From contig JALGAS010000006.1 in the NCBI GenBank assembly GCA_023078685.1, positions 2,604,001 to 2,668,000 of the forward strand: a stretch of 64,000 nucleotides of DNA. Direction: 5' to 3'. The DNA is from Neopestalotiopsis rosae. Its lineage: Eukaryota > Ascomycota > Sordariomycetes > Amphisphaeriales > Sporocadaceae. The position numbers were made by a program, and so were the translations under genes. Below are positions 36,489 through 46,102 of the stretch, one piece after another. Under the pieces are notes generated by a model that worked only from the letters and a program-made list of their open reading frames with translations, ran no database searches and was not told where the DNA came from. Each line of letters opens with the position of its first letter. Position 1 is the stretch's first letter.

Positions 36489-38090
36489 ATGAATGACGTT
36501 CATCGAGACGGGGAAGTTCCACCCCATTCTTCCGAGAAATTGGCACTGCAAACCAACTCTTCTGTGGAAGAACCTACTGCTCTAGAGACCGCCGAGCAAC
36601 AACGGCGCACGCAACTCGAGAGATACGCATATTATGCCTATTTCTTCGCAAACAGCGGAGTTGGACCGTTCAACTACTCGACCCTCCTCTTCCAGAATCT
36701 CATATACCAAGCTGGATTCGACCCCGACGTGGCTCCGCTCGGCAGTCAGCCGTGCGGTGAAGAAGGACAGTGCCACGTGTTCTGGGCGGGCGGGACCAAG
36801 GCCTACGCCTCGGTGGTGAACATCGGATCAGGCCTGACGTTTCTCGGCCAGGCGCTCTTCTTCATCCTTCTCGGCGCCACGGGCGACTATGGCACCTGGT
36901 CGCCGTGGATTCTCAGGGTAGCTACCGTTGTGTACAGCGTCTTTCAATTTGGCTATCTCGGCGTGAAGACGCCGGATGCTTGGGGACCTGCGCTCGCGCT
37001 CTACATTTTCAGTAACATTGGCTGGGCCATTGCTTTTACTTTTTCCGTTGCCTTATTCCCCAAACTTGCGGCAGACCAGCCGGCAGCTCTCAAGGCGCGC
37101 CGCAACAAGAGCGATGGAACGATATCGCAAGCCGAATATGACACCACAATCGAGGCAGAGCGCAGCAAGGTTTTGAACTACGCGTGGGCATGGAATAACG
37201 CCGCCGCAGCCATTGGCTCGTGCTTGTGTCTGGCAGCCCTGAAGGGTATCGATGCCGACGCATCGGCGGAAAAGAACAATCTCGGCTACTCTGTTTGTGT
37301 CGCTGTATTTGCAGCCATAAGCCTATTGTTCTCCATACCTTGGTTCTTCCTCGAGAAGCCGAGACCGGCGCAGCCAGTGCCTAAGGGTGCTAACCTTGTG
37401 GTTGTCGGCTTGAAGAATTACTGGCGGACCACGGTGACAATGGCTAACCGCCTACCACAAGCATTAATCTACGTCGTCATTTCGTTTTTCCTCAATGATG
37501 CAGTTAACACCTTGATGACCGAAGTCAATATTGCTCAGGCCAGCGTGGTGTCATTTTCCGCCACCGCAAATACCTATTTTGGCATTGTCCAAGGCGTGTC
37601 GTGGTCGGTCTTCCCCTACCTTGGGGTATGGCTGCAGGTCAAGTTCAAGGTTAGCACCAAGACCATGCTGTACGTCGCCAATTTCGGGTGCTGCCTTCTC
37701 GCCACCTGGGGCGCGGCCGGAATCTGGACGACCGCGGTCGGCTACCACAACGAGTGGGAGTTTTGGGTGTACGCTTGCGTCTGTGGTGCCGCGATCGGGG
37801 TTCAGTGGTCATACACACAAGCTTTCATGGGCGAACTGGTCCCCAAAGGCCACGAATACCACTTCTTTTCCCTGCTGGGAGTCGTGTCCAAGGGCGGATC
37901 CTGGATCGGCCCCATCATCTCCAGCGCCTTGATCGATCGTACGCAAAACTCGTGGGTGCCGTTCGGATTCGTCGCTCTTCTCATCGCCTTCTCAACAATT
38001 TCACTTCTAGTTGTGGACGAGACCAAGGGTCGTCTTGATTGCGAGAAGTTTCTTTGTGCAAAGGCAGACGACAATGCACAATCCTCATAA
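36489..38090 (+). CDS. Atg22-like major-facilitator carrier
   Basis: Single exon, 533 aa from ATG 36489 (CACGATGA). A hydrophilic 45-residue N-terminus is followed by about 12 hydrophobic segments. Recognisable Atg22-family stretches are 'YAYYAYFFANSGVGPFNYS', 'NNAAAAIGSCLCLAAL', 'LKNYWRTTVTMANRLPQALI' and 'VSKGGSWIGPIISSALIDRT'. Yeast Atg22 exports amino acids from the vacuole, but many fungal paralogues are of unknown substrate and location. Divergent head-to-head pairing with the ring-opening enzyme makes a permease for the same substrate plausible (inference). Intact. Confidence 0.9.
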   Translation: MNDVHRDGEVPPHSSEKLALQTNSSVEEPTALETAEQQRRTQLERYAYYAYFFANSGVGPFNYSTLLFQNLIYQAGFDPDVAPLGSQPCGEEGQCHVFWAGGTKAYASVVNIGSGLTFLGQALFFILLGATGDYGTWSPWILRVATVVYSVFQFGYLGVKTPDAWGPALALYIFSNIGWAIAFTFSVALFPKLAADQPAALKARRNKSDGTISQAEYDTTIEAERSKVLNYAWAWNNAAAAIGSCLCLAALKGIDADASAEKNNLGYSVCVAVFAAISLLFSIPWFFLEKPRPAQPVPKGANLVVVGLKNYWRTTVTMANRLPQALIYVVISFFLNDAVNTLMTEVNIAQASVVSFSATANTYFGIVQGVSWSVFPYLGVWLQVKFKVSTKTMLYVANFGCCLLATWGAAGIWTTAVGYHNEWEFWVYACVCGAAIGVQWSYTQAFMGELVPKGHEYHFFSLLGVVSKGGSWIGPIISSALIDRTQNSWVPFGFVALLIAFSTISLLVVDETKGRLDCEKFLCAKADDNAQSS

Positions 38091-38627
38091 GCTAGGCATT
38101 TATTTACAGCGCAGGCGAACATGGCGGAACAATCATGGCATATATACTGATTGAATGCAGGGCATAGTGAATTGAATGAAGGACATAGTGATTTCAAGAA
38201 TTCAACATAAACTCAGTCATGGTCAGAATCCTATTTAGATACAGCTAGTCATGGACTGCTTGCAATCAGCTGACAAGGATTGATAATGACCAGAACGCAT
38301 TTGATACGGCACAGCCCGTATGAAAATTAAGGCTGGAATCAGAGATGGTCCGCATCCACGAAGAATAATATATACAAGCAAACAGACTTTTCGATCCCAC
38401 CCGAAGCATTCCCTAATACACAGTCACATGCGACGCGTCAATATCCAACCCATTGCTCAACGCAAACCAAAGGAGAGGGGAGTAGTAGCTCTCTTTCATG
38501 AATTATCCTCCACAGGTGGCGCATCAGTCCTGAAAAGTACGAGTTCGTGTTAGAAAAAACATACACGAGGCGTAGGAGCAGGCGATAAAACTTACCATTG
38601 CAGAGGCATCGCACTCTCGTTTGTTGA
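38091..38627. other. Intergenic, nothing recognised
   Basis: 0.54 kb between convergent stop codons; AT-rich 3' flanks, no gene seen. Confidence 0.5.
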
Positions 38628-39233
38628 TTATGGTTTTCCGTCACCAATCAGCTTGATCAGGATAACGTTGAGCGGCCAGATAAAGGTCTCGTCGTCGTTG
38701 GCCAGCTTTCTAAAGAGGTTCATCTGCAGGCCGTTGATGTGGTTGATGCGGATGGACTTTTTGCCGTCAACGTTGTTGACGACAGAGGCCCTTCGGTTGC
38801 TCAAGTGGATGTACTGGTCGAGCTGGCTGACGTGGTGGGTCAGCTCGCGGCAGGGAAAGGGGACGTCCATGAGGGTGACCGAGTCGGGCCAACGCGCACG
38901 GTGGTTCTGGGGGACGACCATGTACATGGGCTTGAACTTGTGCGGGGCCTTCTTGGCGTCTTCAAAGGCCTGATCAGTGTTGGGAGCCACCATGAGAGGG
39001 CCGGTCACGTTGGCGTTGGCTCCCGGGGGATGGAAGATGTCGTTCAGGCAGGCAAGCAGGAGGCCCTTGGGCTCTTTGTGGGACTCTTCGGTGTTTCGGG
39101 GGTCCATCATGAGATCCATCCATGTGGTCTTTTCCATGTCGAACGGTGCAATGCTGTCTTCAGCACCAACAGGAGTTGCCCAGAGGGCAACGACTGCGGC
39201 AACAGCAAGAATGATTAGCATAAAGGATCTCAT
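38628..39233 (-). CDS. Small secreted protein of unknown function
   Basis: Single exon, 201 aa. Residues 1-about 24 form a clear signal peptide (MRSFMLIILAVAAVVALWATPVGA). The mature part of about 177 residues has two Cys (LLLACLND and FPCREL), one NVT glycosylation site and an amphipathic C-terminus. No family recognised; the size and signal fit a secreted effector or cell-wall-associated protein, but a conserved apoplastic enzyme cannot be excluded. A TATA box lies 144 bp upstream of the ATG. Confidence 0.72.
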   Translation of the reverse strand: MRSFMLIILAVAAVVALWATPVGAEDSIAPFDMEKTTWMDLMMDPRNTEESHKEPKGLLLACLNDIFHPPGANANVTGPLMVAPNTDQAFEDAKKAPHKFKPMYMVVPQNHRARWPDSVTLMDVPFPCRELTHHVSQLDQYIHLSNRRASVVNNVDGKKSIRINHINGLQMNLFRKLANDDETFIWPLNVILIKLIGDGKP

Positions 39234-40961
39234 GTTGGAGGAATTGTTGTGTGTTCTGCTGAGATGTGGAAGATGAAATGAGGAGACAAAAGAAAGGCGG
39301 GAATTGCGAAGGAATTGTTGTGTGATTAATGGAATAGGAGAGAAAAGAAGAGCGGTAATTGTGAAGGAGTGCGAAGTTTATATAGGCAGATCGACCCACG
39401 CCAAAGTGGTACCATATCGAAGCTTTTGAGCAGTCTTTGCTGCCTTCGGTGCAGAGGGCAATAAGGTGCTTGCGCTGTGGCGTTATCGAAGTACACTCGG
39501 CTGCGTAGGTGTCGGGCGTGATCTTGCTTTAGGATATATCATTTGTGCAATCAAGGTATTCATCATGATTTATGGTTTAAACTAAAATGTTTGCGGACCG
39601 AAACATAACGGAAAGTCGATGAAGGGATATGCTGGTGCTACCATATTGGAATCAAGACGGCGATTAAAGTTGATAAATGCATTAATCGGAAGAGTAAGTG
39701 AGTTGTTTGCGGAGAAAAGTAGAGGGTCACAGCCCAAAGGGTTATTACAATGAATCATACCTAGGTCTGCTGTCTTTGCCCTATGTGTCAAGCTCTTTCC
39801 GCCTCCCACCGTCAGCTTCACCTTTGCTTGGTTTTTAAGAATGCTAGGTACAGTCTGCGTAGGCGGTTGCCATTCAATGTCATAAAGTCTCACTCTGGTA
39901 CTGTCCTTCTGGTATCCCCTAACCAATGCCTCCATCCCTGGCCATCCCATTTCAAGACGAGAAATCGGGGACACAACCGCTCTCACTTTGTTGTTATGAA
40001 GAAACGAGAGAGGAAAAGAGAAGGGTTGATTTTCCGAGACTATTAGCTCGCAGAGCGCAAGAATGAGTTTAAAATGAGATAGAGTAGGGCTTCGAACCTT
40101 CAAGGCCCTTTCGGTGGCAAAGTCTGGCCCAGCCTTGTTGCCTAACAGTCCTATCAGCATTTTCTCCGGAGCTGTCAGACAAGGTTACTTCACCAAAGAC
40201 ACTGCGTCGGGTTGGAAAAACACTAGTGGCTAGTCAATGCTTCGTGCTCTTTGAACTTCTCTCAAGTTGCATGTTAACAGAGCGGAGCAAGGGATAAAAT
40301 CTTCAGCAGCGCAAGATCGGGCTGAAAAATATTGCCGCGTGCTACAAGACTAGAAAGTTTTGCAGTCCAATATATTATGGCTGATCATATATGTTGTCCT
40401 TTCTATTTCTAGAGCCAGATGCTTCGCATTTGAAATCAACTGGTACACCACTACCATCTGAATCTTCCGTCGGTTTTGAGTACAAAGAGAAAAGGGATCG
40501 TCGTCTAGGTTTTCTGAGCGAAGCAAACAAATCGAAACATGCTACGGTCCATGACGAGATGTCAGACCATGCTAAATTTAGGGTGTCATAACATATAGGT
40601 TTTATCGGGTGACCTCTCGGTCAATTAGCAGATTGAACACGCTCATTTCTAAAGTGCTTTTTCAGAACTTTGAGTACGTAAAATGATTGCTGTTGAGTTC
40701 CTGTTTGCATGAGCCGAGCTGTGAGCAGCCCGAATTATGACCCCGGTGGCCGTGCTCCACTTAAAGCTCACCGAACCAACCGGCCCCATAATTGAAAGCC
40801 GGTACTCGTCTCCACTTTTACAATCTAATCGCCAAGCTTGCTCCAGAGAAAATGTTCCATCCTAGCTGAAGCTTGTGCCCCGATCTCGCCGTGCGTGTGG
40901 TGAAGCAGCAAGCTCAATCCCATCACGACATCTTCACATCTCCCGACCCCCGTCAGTCACA
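39234..40961. other. Intergenic, no supported gene
   Basis: 1.7 kb between two divergent genes. A 192-codon open frame on the minus strand (40160-39582) has no recognisable domain and composition unlike its neighbours; I did not accept it. No RNA gene seen. Confidence 0.45.
39377..39384 (-). promoter_or_regulatory. TATA box of the small secreted protein gene
   Basis: TATATAAA read on the minus strand, 144 bp upstream of the ATG at 39233, in an otherwise mixed-composition stretch. Confidence 0.55.
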
Positions 40962-42086
40962 ATGCAGCCGTCAACGAGACTGGGCCTGCGCCTGGTGCAG
41001 ACGCGACCCTCGATAGTACCCACAGTCTTCTCTCTGCCTCGTCTCATCCACACGACGCCCTCGGCCCCCGCCACCGTCTCCTCCATTCACGGTCAGGGCC
41101 CGCCGCCCGAGCCCCCCGTTCCCGAGACCGACAGCGCAGCCCAGCGCCTCGCGCGGCGGAGGAAGCAGGCCTCGCTCCTCAAGGCGGCACAGGAGATCCG
41201 CTCCAATGCGGGCAAGGCCAAGAAGCAGTCACAGTCACAGCAGCCGCCGCTGCGCAAGCGCTTCTGGAAGGACGTGACGGTGCGCGAGGTCGACGGCGCC
41301 CTCGAGGTGCACCTCGACACCCGGCCCCTGCGGCACCCGACCACCAAGGCCATCATCCGCCTGCCCGCCAGCAAGCCGCTCCTGGCGGGTGCCCTCGCCT
41401 ACGAGTGGGACTCGCTGACCAGCGTGCAGCAGGCCTCCAAGCAGCACCTGATCCCCCTGACGAGCCTCATCTGCCGCGCCGTCGACATTGGCGAGGACGA
41501 CGACCTCAAGGGCGAGATGCGCCAGGGCATCGTGAAAATGGTCATGCGCTACCTCGACACGGACTCCCTGCTCTGCTGGGCGCCGCCGCCGGGCCCCCAC
41601 GACGACGTCGAGGGCCGGGAGTCGCTGCGGGACATCCAAAAGAGGACGTCGGAGGAGATTATCGGCTTCTTGACGACGCGGGTGTGGCCCGGCATAGAGA
41701 TTCACCCTGTCTTGGACGGAGAATCGCTCATGCCTAGAAGTCACGATCCCGTGACGAGGCAGATCATCGAAGGCTGGGTCGCGGGCCTCAGCTCCTGGGA
41801 ACTCGCAGGACTGGAGCGGGCCGTATTGGCTGGCAAGGGACTGCTCGGCGCCGCACGACTCATTGTGGAGTGGAGCGAAGGTTTTGTCGGCGCTGGTATT
41901 GGAGACGGCGGCATTGGTGCCGTCAAGTTTGGTGCCGACGAAGCGGCTAGTGCTGCCAGTCTCGAGGTCGACTGGCAGACGGGCAATTGGGGCGAGGTTG
42001 AGGATACCCACGATGTGGAGAAGGAGGATATTCGTAGTCAATTGGGCGGTGTTATCCTTCTCGTCTCTGGCGTAGGCAAGAAATAG
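40962..42086 (+). CDS. ATP12: Mitochondrial F1-ATPase assembly chaperone ATP12
   Basis: Single exon, 374 aa from ATG 40962 (CACAATGC). The first 45 residues are Arg/Ser-rich with no acidic residue, as in a mitochondrial presequence. ATP12-family features follow: 'RFWKDVTVREVDGALEVHLD', 'LDTRPLRHPTTKAIIRLP', 'ALAYEWDSL', 'LIPLTSLICRAVDI' and 'YLDTDSLLCWAPPP'. ATP12 binds the F1 alpha subunit in the matrix during ATP synthase assembly and is a conserved housekeeping gene. The C-terminal 60 residues are Gly/Ala-rich and more variable. No damage. GC content is higher than its flanks, as expected for an expressed coding region. Confidence 0.93.
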   Translation: MQPSTRLGLRLVQTRPSIVPTVFSLPRLIHTTPSAPATVSSIHGQGPPPEPPVPETDSAAQRLARRRKQASLLKAAQEIRSNAGKAKKQSQSQQPPLRKRFWKDVTVREVDGALEVHLDTRPLRHPTTKAIIRLPASKPLLAGALAYEWDSLTSVQQASKQHLIPLTSLICRAVDIGEDDDLKGEMRQGIVKMVMRYLDTDSLLCWAPPPGPHDDVEGRESLRDIQKRTSEEIIGFLTTRVWPGIEIHPVLDGESLMPRSHDPVTRQIIEGWVAGLSSWELAGLERAVLAGKGLLGAARLIVEWSEGFVGAGIGDGGIGAVKFGADEAASAASLEVDWQTGNWGEVEDTHDVEKEDIRSQLGGVILLVSGVGKK

Positions 42087-42522
42087 ATGGGGATATATAT
42101 TGTAAGTTGGAGTGTATAAACATTGTAACAATATTGATTAACTTGGTCAGACAGCCAAGCATAGAGAGAAATTCACAATGACAACTTCCATGTCAGGACA
42201 ATGGCGCGATATCAAGAGATGTTACAATACGTCATCTTACAAATTGACAGTACAAAGACACAAGGCAATATACACTTCATGTTTGTCTTCTTCAAATTCA
42301 AAACAAGAAACTTTCCAATCAAACACACAAGACAAGTGACCACGCATAATTCTGAGGAGAAATTCGAATTCAACAAAGACAAACCATGGATCAATTCTCT
42401 AGGCTAATATGGTAGGACAGGGAGAGGGGGGGGGGGGGGGGGGGGGCATTTTGGTACTCACCTAAGCAACAATATTTATCGATTATCCCGTGGTTTGGGA
42501 TGACCTGGGAGTTGGAATGTTC
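42087..42522. other. Intergenic with G22 homopolymer
   Basis: 0.44 kb between convergent stops; contains no gene apart from the homopolymer listed separately. Confidence 0.5.
42425..42446. repeat. G22 homopolymer tract
   Basis: Twenty-two consecutive G on the plus strand, in the spacer between ATP12 and the phosphatase-like gene. Could form G-quadruplex structure or mark a sequencing/assembly-prone site; exact length is uncertain in such tracts. Confidence 0.9.
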
Positions 42523-44472
42523 TTAGAACATCGAGTTCGGATAGGGATTGAACGGGTCAAGCGAATTAGGGTCCCTTGGGCCGACGTTGGCGTTCCAACC
42601 CGTCCAGCGATTACCCTTGTTCCAGTGTAAATTAATGTACGCCGAAGCTCGGGCTGGATCGGAGAACCAGTTTGGATACTGCTCAAAGTCCAAACAGTTC
42701 TCCCAGGTCGGCGGGCCCAGCAAGAACAACATTCCCGGCACCCGGTCGAATGGTACCGGCGCCGGTTGATACTTCGGGGGGCACAGGGCATGGGCCTGGG
42801 CAACAATGATGGGATCGAATTGGTCGCTGTAGCCATTCTTGAACCAGAACCGTATAATGTCTCGCGCTCGTCGCTGCATGTCCCTGAGCGGCTGCTCTCG
42901 TCTTGCCTTTTCGGCCTCGTCCTCCTCCTCGTCCTCCATCTCGACATCCTCCCCGCCCTCCCCCTCACCATTCTTGGGCTTCTTGCTACGCGGGGCGAGG
43001 AAGCGGCTACGGACAATCACAATCTTGGTCGGGTCGGGCCAGAGGGCCAGTTGCTTTATGTTATCCCGGACACTCTTGGGTGGGACGTAGCTTGGGTCGG
43101 GGGGCTGAAAACCGGGATCAGGAAGTGTAGTAGGGGGTTTGTTGTGAGGCTCTGGGAGGTCTAAGTCCATAGCGTCGTCAGGATTGGTGACGGCGGAGGC
43201 TGACATGGCCCCAATGCTTGGGCTCTCAGAAGCAGCTGGTGAAGCTGGACCGAATGAAGCAGCTAATGGATTCAAACTGAATGGAGCAGCTAATGGATTT
43301 AAAGGAGCTGAACCTCCAGGAGCAGCTGGACCCCCAGGAGCAGCTGGACCTCCAGGAGCAGCTGGACCTCCAGGAGCAGCTGGACCTCCAGGAGCAGCTG
43401 GAGCATCTGGAGGAACTTGACCGAACGGAGCAGCCCATAGATTTGGACCCAAGGGATCAGGGAATGGATTTGGAGGAGCTGAACCTCCGGAAGCAGCTGG
43501 AGCAGCTGGAGGAGGTGGAATGAAAGGAGGATACCCTGGATGTCCACCGAAGGGATGATAGAATGGATTTTTAGGAGCTGAACCTTTGGGCCCCCCTTTA
43601 GAGGTACGGCTTCCACCACCGGTTGGTGGTACCGAATCCTTTGGAGGACTATCACTATCCCGTTTAGGAGGAAGGTCGGCAATCACGCCTTTTGGACGAC
43701 CGGCACCTGAGCCGCTGTCTTTATTCCAATCGTAGGCCGGGTTGATTTTGATCAGCATCTCATGCGGCACCTTCACCAGCGGGCAAAAGTCGTCATCTTT
43801 ATCCTCGTGCTCCGGATTCACGAAGGCGTACGTCTGGATCGAGCCATGGGGCGGGGGCTTGAAGTCTTTCGGGAGGGTCGCCCTGGGCTCCGGCGCGGTG
43901 AGGTAAAAGTTGGTCACGGGGTGGCCGATCACGACGATCTCGGGGTCGCCTCTTTTCTCGGCCTTGATGGCGTTCTTGCACCAGGAGCGTTGCGTCCTAC
44001 GAGCGTTGGCGGCGCGGGTCTCATGCGCCAAGCGTGAGCTGCCGTACTGCCATGCGCGTTGGGGGTCCATCCACGGGGAGCCCGCCAACAACTTTCCATT
44101 CATCGCAGCACCCCATTCTGCTTTGATCTTTTCCCCAATCGGTGGACGGTTTGGTATATACTCCAAAGATTCCAACAGTGACGGGTCGGGCCTTATGACC
44201 AGCATATCCTGCCAGTTTGCAGCTGGAGGTCCATGGACGAACTTTCCCTTGCCGAAAAAGGCGTACCGCGCAGTCTCTATGCATCGTTTGGATGGTGACG
44301 TGAAGAGTCCCCTCAGCCTTGGGTGCATGGGCTCACATCTCTGACCTAGCCATCTGGCGTCTTCGAAGCCTTTTTGGCTGAGCTCAGGATCTTTTGTAAA
44401 TGCGTTGTAACCTCGGTTTTCGACATAATTCTTTGGCTCGCACGGCCAGACGATATGAACAAGTGGTGGCAT
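42523..44472 (-). CDS. Histidine-phosphatase-like protein lacking the first catalytic His, with collagen-like repeat
   Basis: Single exon, 649 aa. Residues 1-about 210 follow the phosphoglycerate-mutase fold: 'PPLVHIVWPCEPKNYVENRG' at the position of 'LVHLVRHGE..N', 'PELSQKGFEDARWLG', 'LFTSPSKRCIETARYAF' (Arg kept) and 'EIVVIGHPVTNFYLT' (second His kept). The RHG triplet is replaced by WPC, so the phosphohistidine cannot form; a pseudo-phosphatase is inferred. A proline/glycine-rich middle contains five AAPGGP-type units (residues about 357-386). The last 250 residues carry an acidic stretch, then a conserved-looking segment of unknown fold. No introns. Similar RHG-like fungal proteins are common; this one could bind, not cleave, phosphorylated ligands. 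Confidence 0.8.
   Translation of the reverse strand: MPPLVHIVWPCEPKNYVENRGYNAFTKDPELSQKGFEDARWLGQRCEPMHPRLRGLFTSPSKRCIETARYAFFGKGKFVHGPPAANWQDMLVIRPDPSLLESLEYIPNRPPIGEKIKAEWGAAMNGKLLAGSPWMDPQRAWQYGSSRLAHETRAANARRTQRSWCKNAIKAEKRGDPEIVVIGHPVTNFYLTAPEPRATLPKDFKPPPHGSIQTYAFVNPEHEDKDDDFCPLVKVPHEMLIKINPAYDWNKDSGSGAGRPKGVIADLPPKRDSDSPPKDSVPPTGGGSRTSKGGPKGSAPKNPFYHPFGGHPGYPPFIPPPPAAPAASGGSAPPNPFPDPLGPNLWAAPFGQVPPDAPAAPGGPAAPGGPAAPGGPAAPGGPAAPGGSAPLNPLAAPFSLNPLAASFGPASPAASESPSIGAMSASAVTNPDDAMDLDLPEPHNKPPTTLPDPGFQPPDPSYVPPKSVRDNIKQLALWPDPTKIVIVRSRFLAPRSKKPKNGEGEGGEDVEMEDEEEDEAEKARREQPLRDMQRRARDIIRFWFKNGYSDQFDPIIVAQAHALCPPKYQPAPVPFDRVPGMLFLLGPPTWENCLDFEQYPNWFSDPARASAYINLHWNKGNRWTGWNANVGPRDPNSLDPFNPYPNSMF
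43313..43402. repeat. 18-bp coding minisatellite, five units
   Basis: Five head-to-tail 18-bp units (consensus CCTCCAGGAGCAGCTGGA on the plus strand), one with a third-position T-to-C change. Length is a multiple of three, so unit gain or loss keeps the reading frame of the phosphatase-like protein. Confidence 0.95.
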
Positions 44473-46102
44473 AATTTCCCGACGTTGCTCGATTGTAGGT
44501 CCTTAGAAGGAAGAATGTGATTGTGATTTGTAACTGGAATCCTATGCTGATGTCTATATCGTTGAAAGTGCTGGATTCTTGTGTATGGATATATTCCTAA
44601 ATCTCATTGCGAGTCGTGGAAACTTATAGTCAATCTCTGCTCATGCTGTCGATTGACAGAATGAGCAGCTGCGTATTAACAATTCATTGTGTAAAAAGAA
44701 ACGCAGTATTGATGTGGGAGTGGATTACACTTCATTGTAACTCGAGGAACAATAAGAGTGTGTAAAGTAAGTAAAGCAATATTCATTGTATACGAATAGC
44801 TAATTTCTTTGTTGATAGCCACTTCCAGGCAATGATTATTATAGTCACTAATGACTTTAGTGGAAGTCATAATGGGATTAGCAAAACTCAACAAAGATAG
44901 GCGAAATAATGCAGCTTTTACAATTCTTTGTCCATTATTTAAATTATGGAAACGCCACTCGGCTGTGAACATGATTGAGTCGATATCCAATGACTTCTGG
45001 TTCAGTGTCTAAATTTATTCGCAATCTCTTAATAGTATTGACTACGTGCTAGAACCCAAGCATTTGACCCACTGGCCAATGGCTTCTCATACTGTCCAAT
45101 TGAAAGGGGCCAGCCAAATTTCCGGAATGATGGGGCCTATTTCGTCGTCAGAAACAAAAGAAAGTGAATTGTGGACATACTATCAAATGACTTCGATGGA
45201 AGAAAAAAAGATAGCAATCTGACAAGTGCGTTGTATATCAGATTATTGCCAGATGTGGCACGAACGTGCTGCATCTCGGACAGAGATTCATGTAATTGGC
45301 TCTTACTAATCATGAACTGCAGAAATTATCTTAAAAGAAAAACGATCTTACTTAATAAACTGGCTAATATCAACTGATGTTGATAATTGGCATGTGTACT
45401 CCTTCGCCGATGTATATCGCTTGCCTTTTTTTTTTTTTTTTTAATTAATTCTATTTCTGTTTCTCTTCCTTTTCTTTTTTTCTTCTTTTGTTTTGTTCCA
45501 CGGCAGACATTTCCTTCTCTGTCTTCAATTGGCTCCCCGCCGTTCGCAAGCAAACGGACACTTGCGAGGCGATAGCTTTTGCACCCTCTTAACAAGTCCC
45601 TACTGCTGCCTACAGCAGTCTCTACACTCTCTTATGATACACGTCCGCTGTCGAACTCTCTGAACATCTGCGACGGTGCTACGAGTCGTTTTTGAACAGA
45701 TCGCCCTATGACGCTCCCTACATCTCCCTTTCTTCCCCAACCCCCCTAAAAGAAAATCTATTTGAGTGCATTGCAGTGAACAAAGCCCCGTGAGTCGTGA
45801 ATCAAGGGCGGCCCGACAGACCGTCATCCAGATAGCTCGTTCTCGAGCGTGATTCCTCCCTCTAGCTACATGTGCTTTTGTCTCATTTTTCGTCAAGTAT
45901 CGCGTTTTCCGAAATGCACAAACCTCTGGGCACTAGGTACCACGGCACATTCGGGGCTTTCCTTTGCGCCCCGAATCGAGCGTCTTGTGCGTCCATTGAC
46001 GAACGACAAAAAGTGACCTGTTATTGAATCGCCTTGATTATCTGAAATGGACGGCCATCTTTACTGTACTATAAATCTACAACTTCATTCAACGAGTTAG
46101 TC
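44473..46102. other. Intergenic with a long pyrimidine tract
   Basis: 1.6 kb AT-rich spacer between the start of the phosphatase-like gene and the stop of the ABC transporter. It contains a T17 run at 45426-45442 followed by a C/T-rich stretch to about 45.5 kb. No gene recognised. Confidence 0.5.
45426..45442. repeat. T17 homopolymer, start of a pyrimidine-rich stretch
   Basis: Seventeen T, then 'AATTAATTC' and about 50 further bases that are nearly all pyrimidine. Likely low-complexity promoter or 3' flank DNA. Confidence 0.85.

Noticed and set aside
39582..40160. 192-codon open frame on the minus strand
   Set aside because: No domain, no signal peptide, no intron-supported extension and no start context; most likely fortuitous. 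RNA evidence would decide.
41235..42131. 298-codon open frame antisense to ATP12
   Set aside because: A shadow of the high-GC ATP12 coding sequence; the sense strand has clear family motifs.
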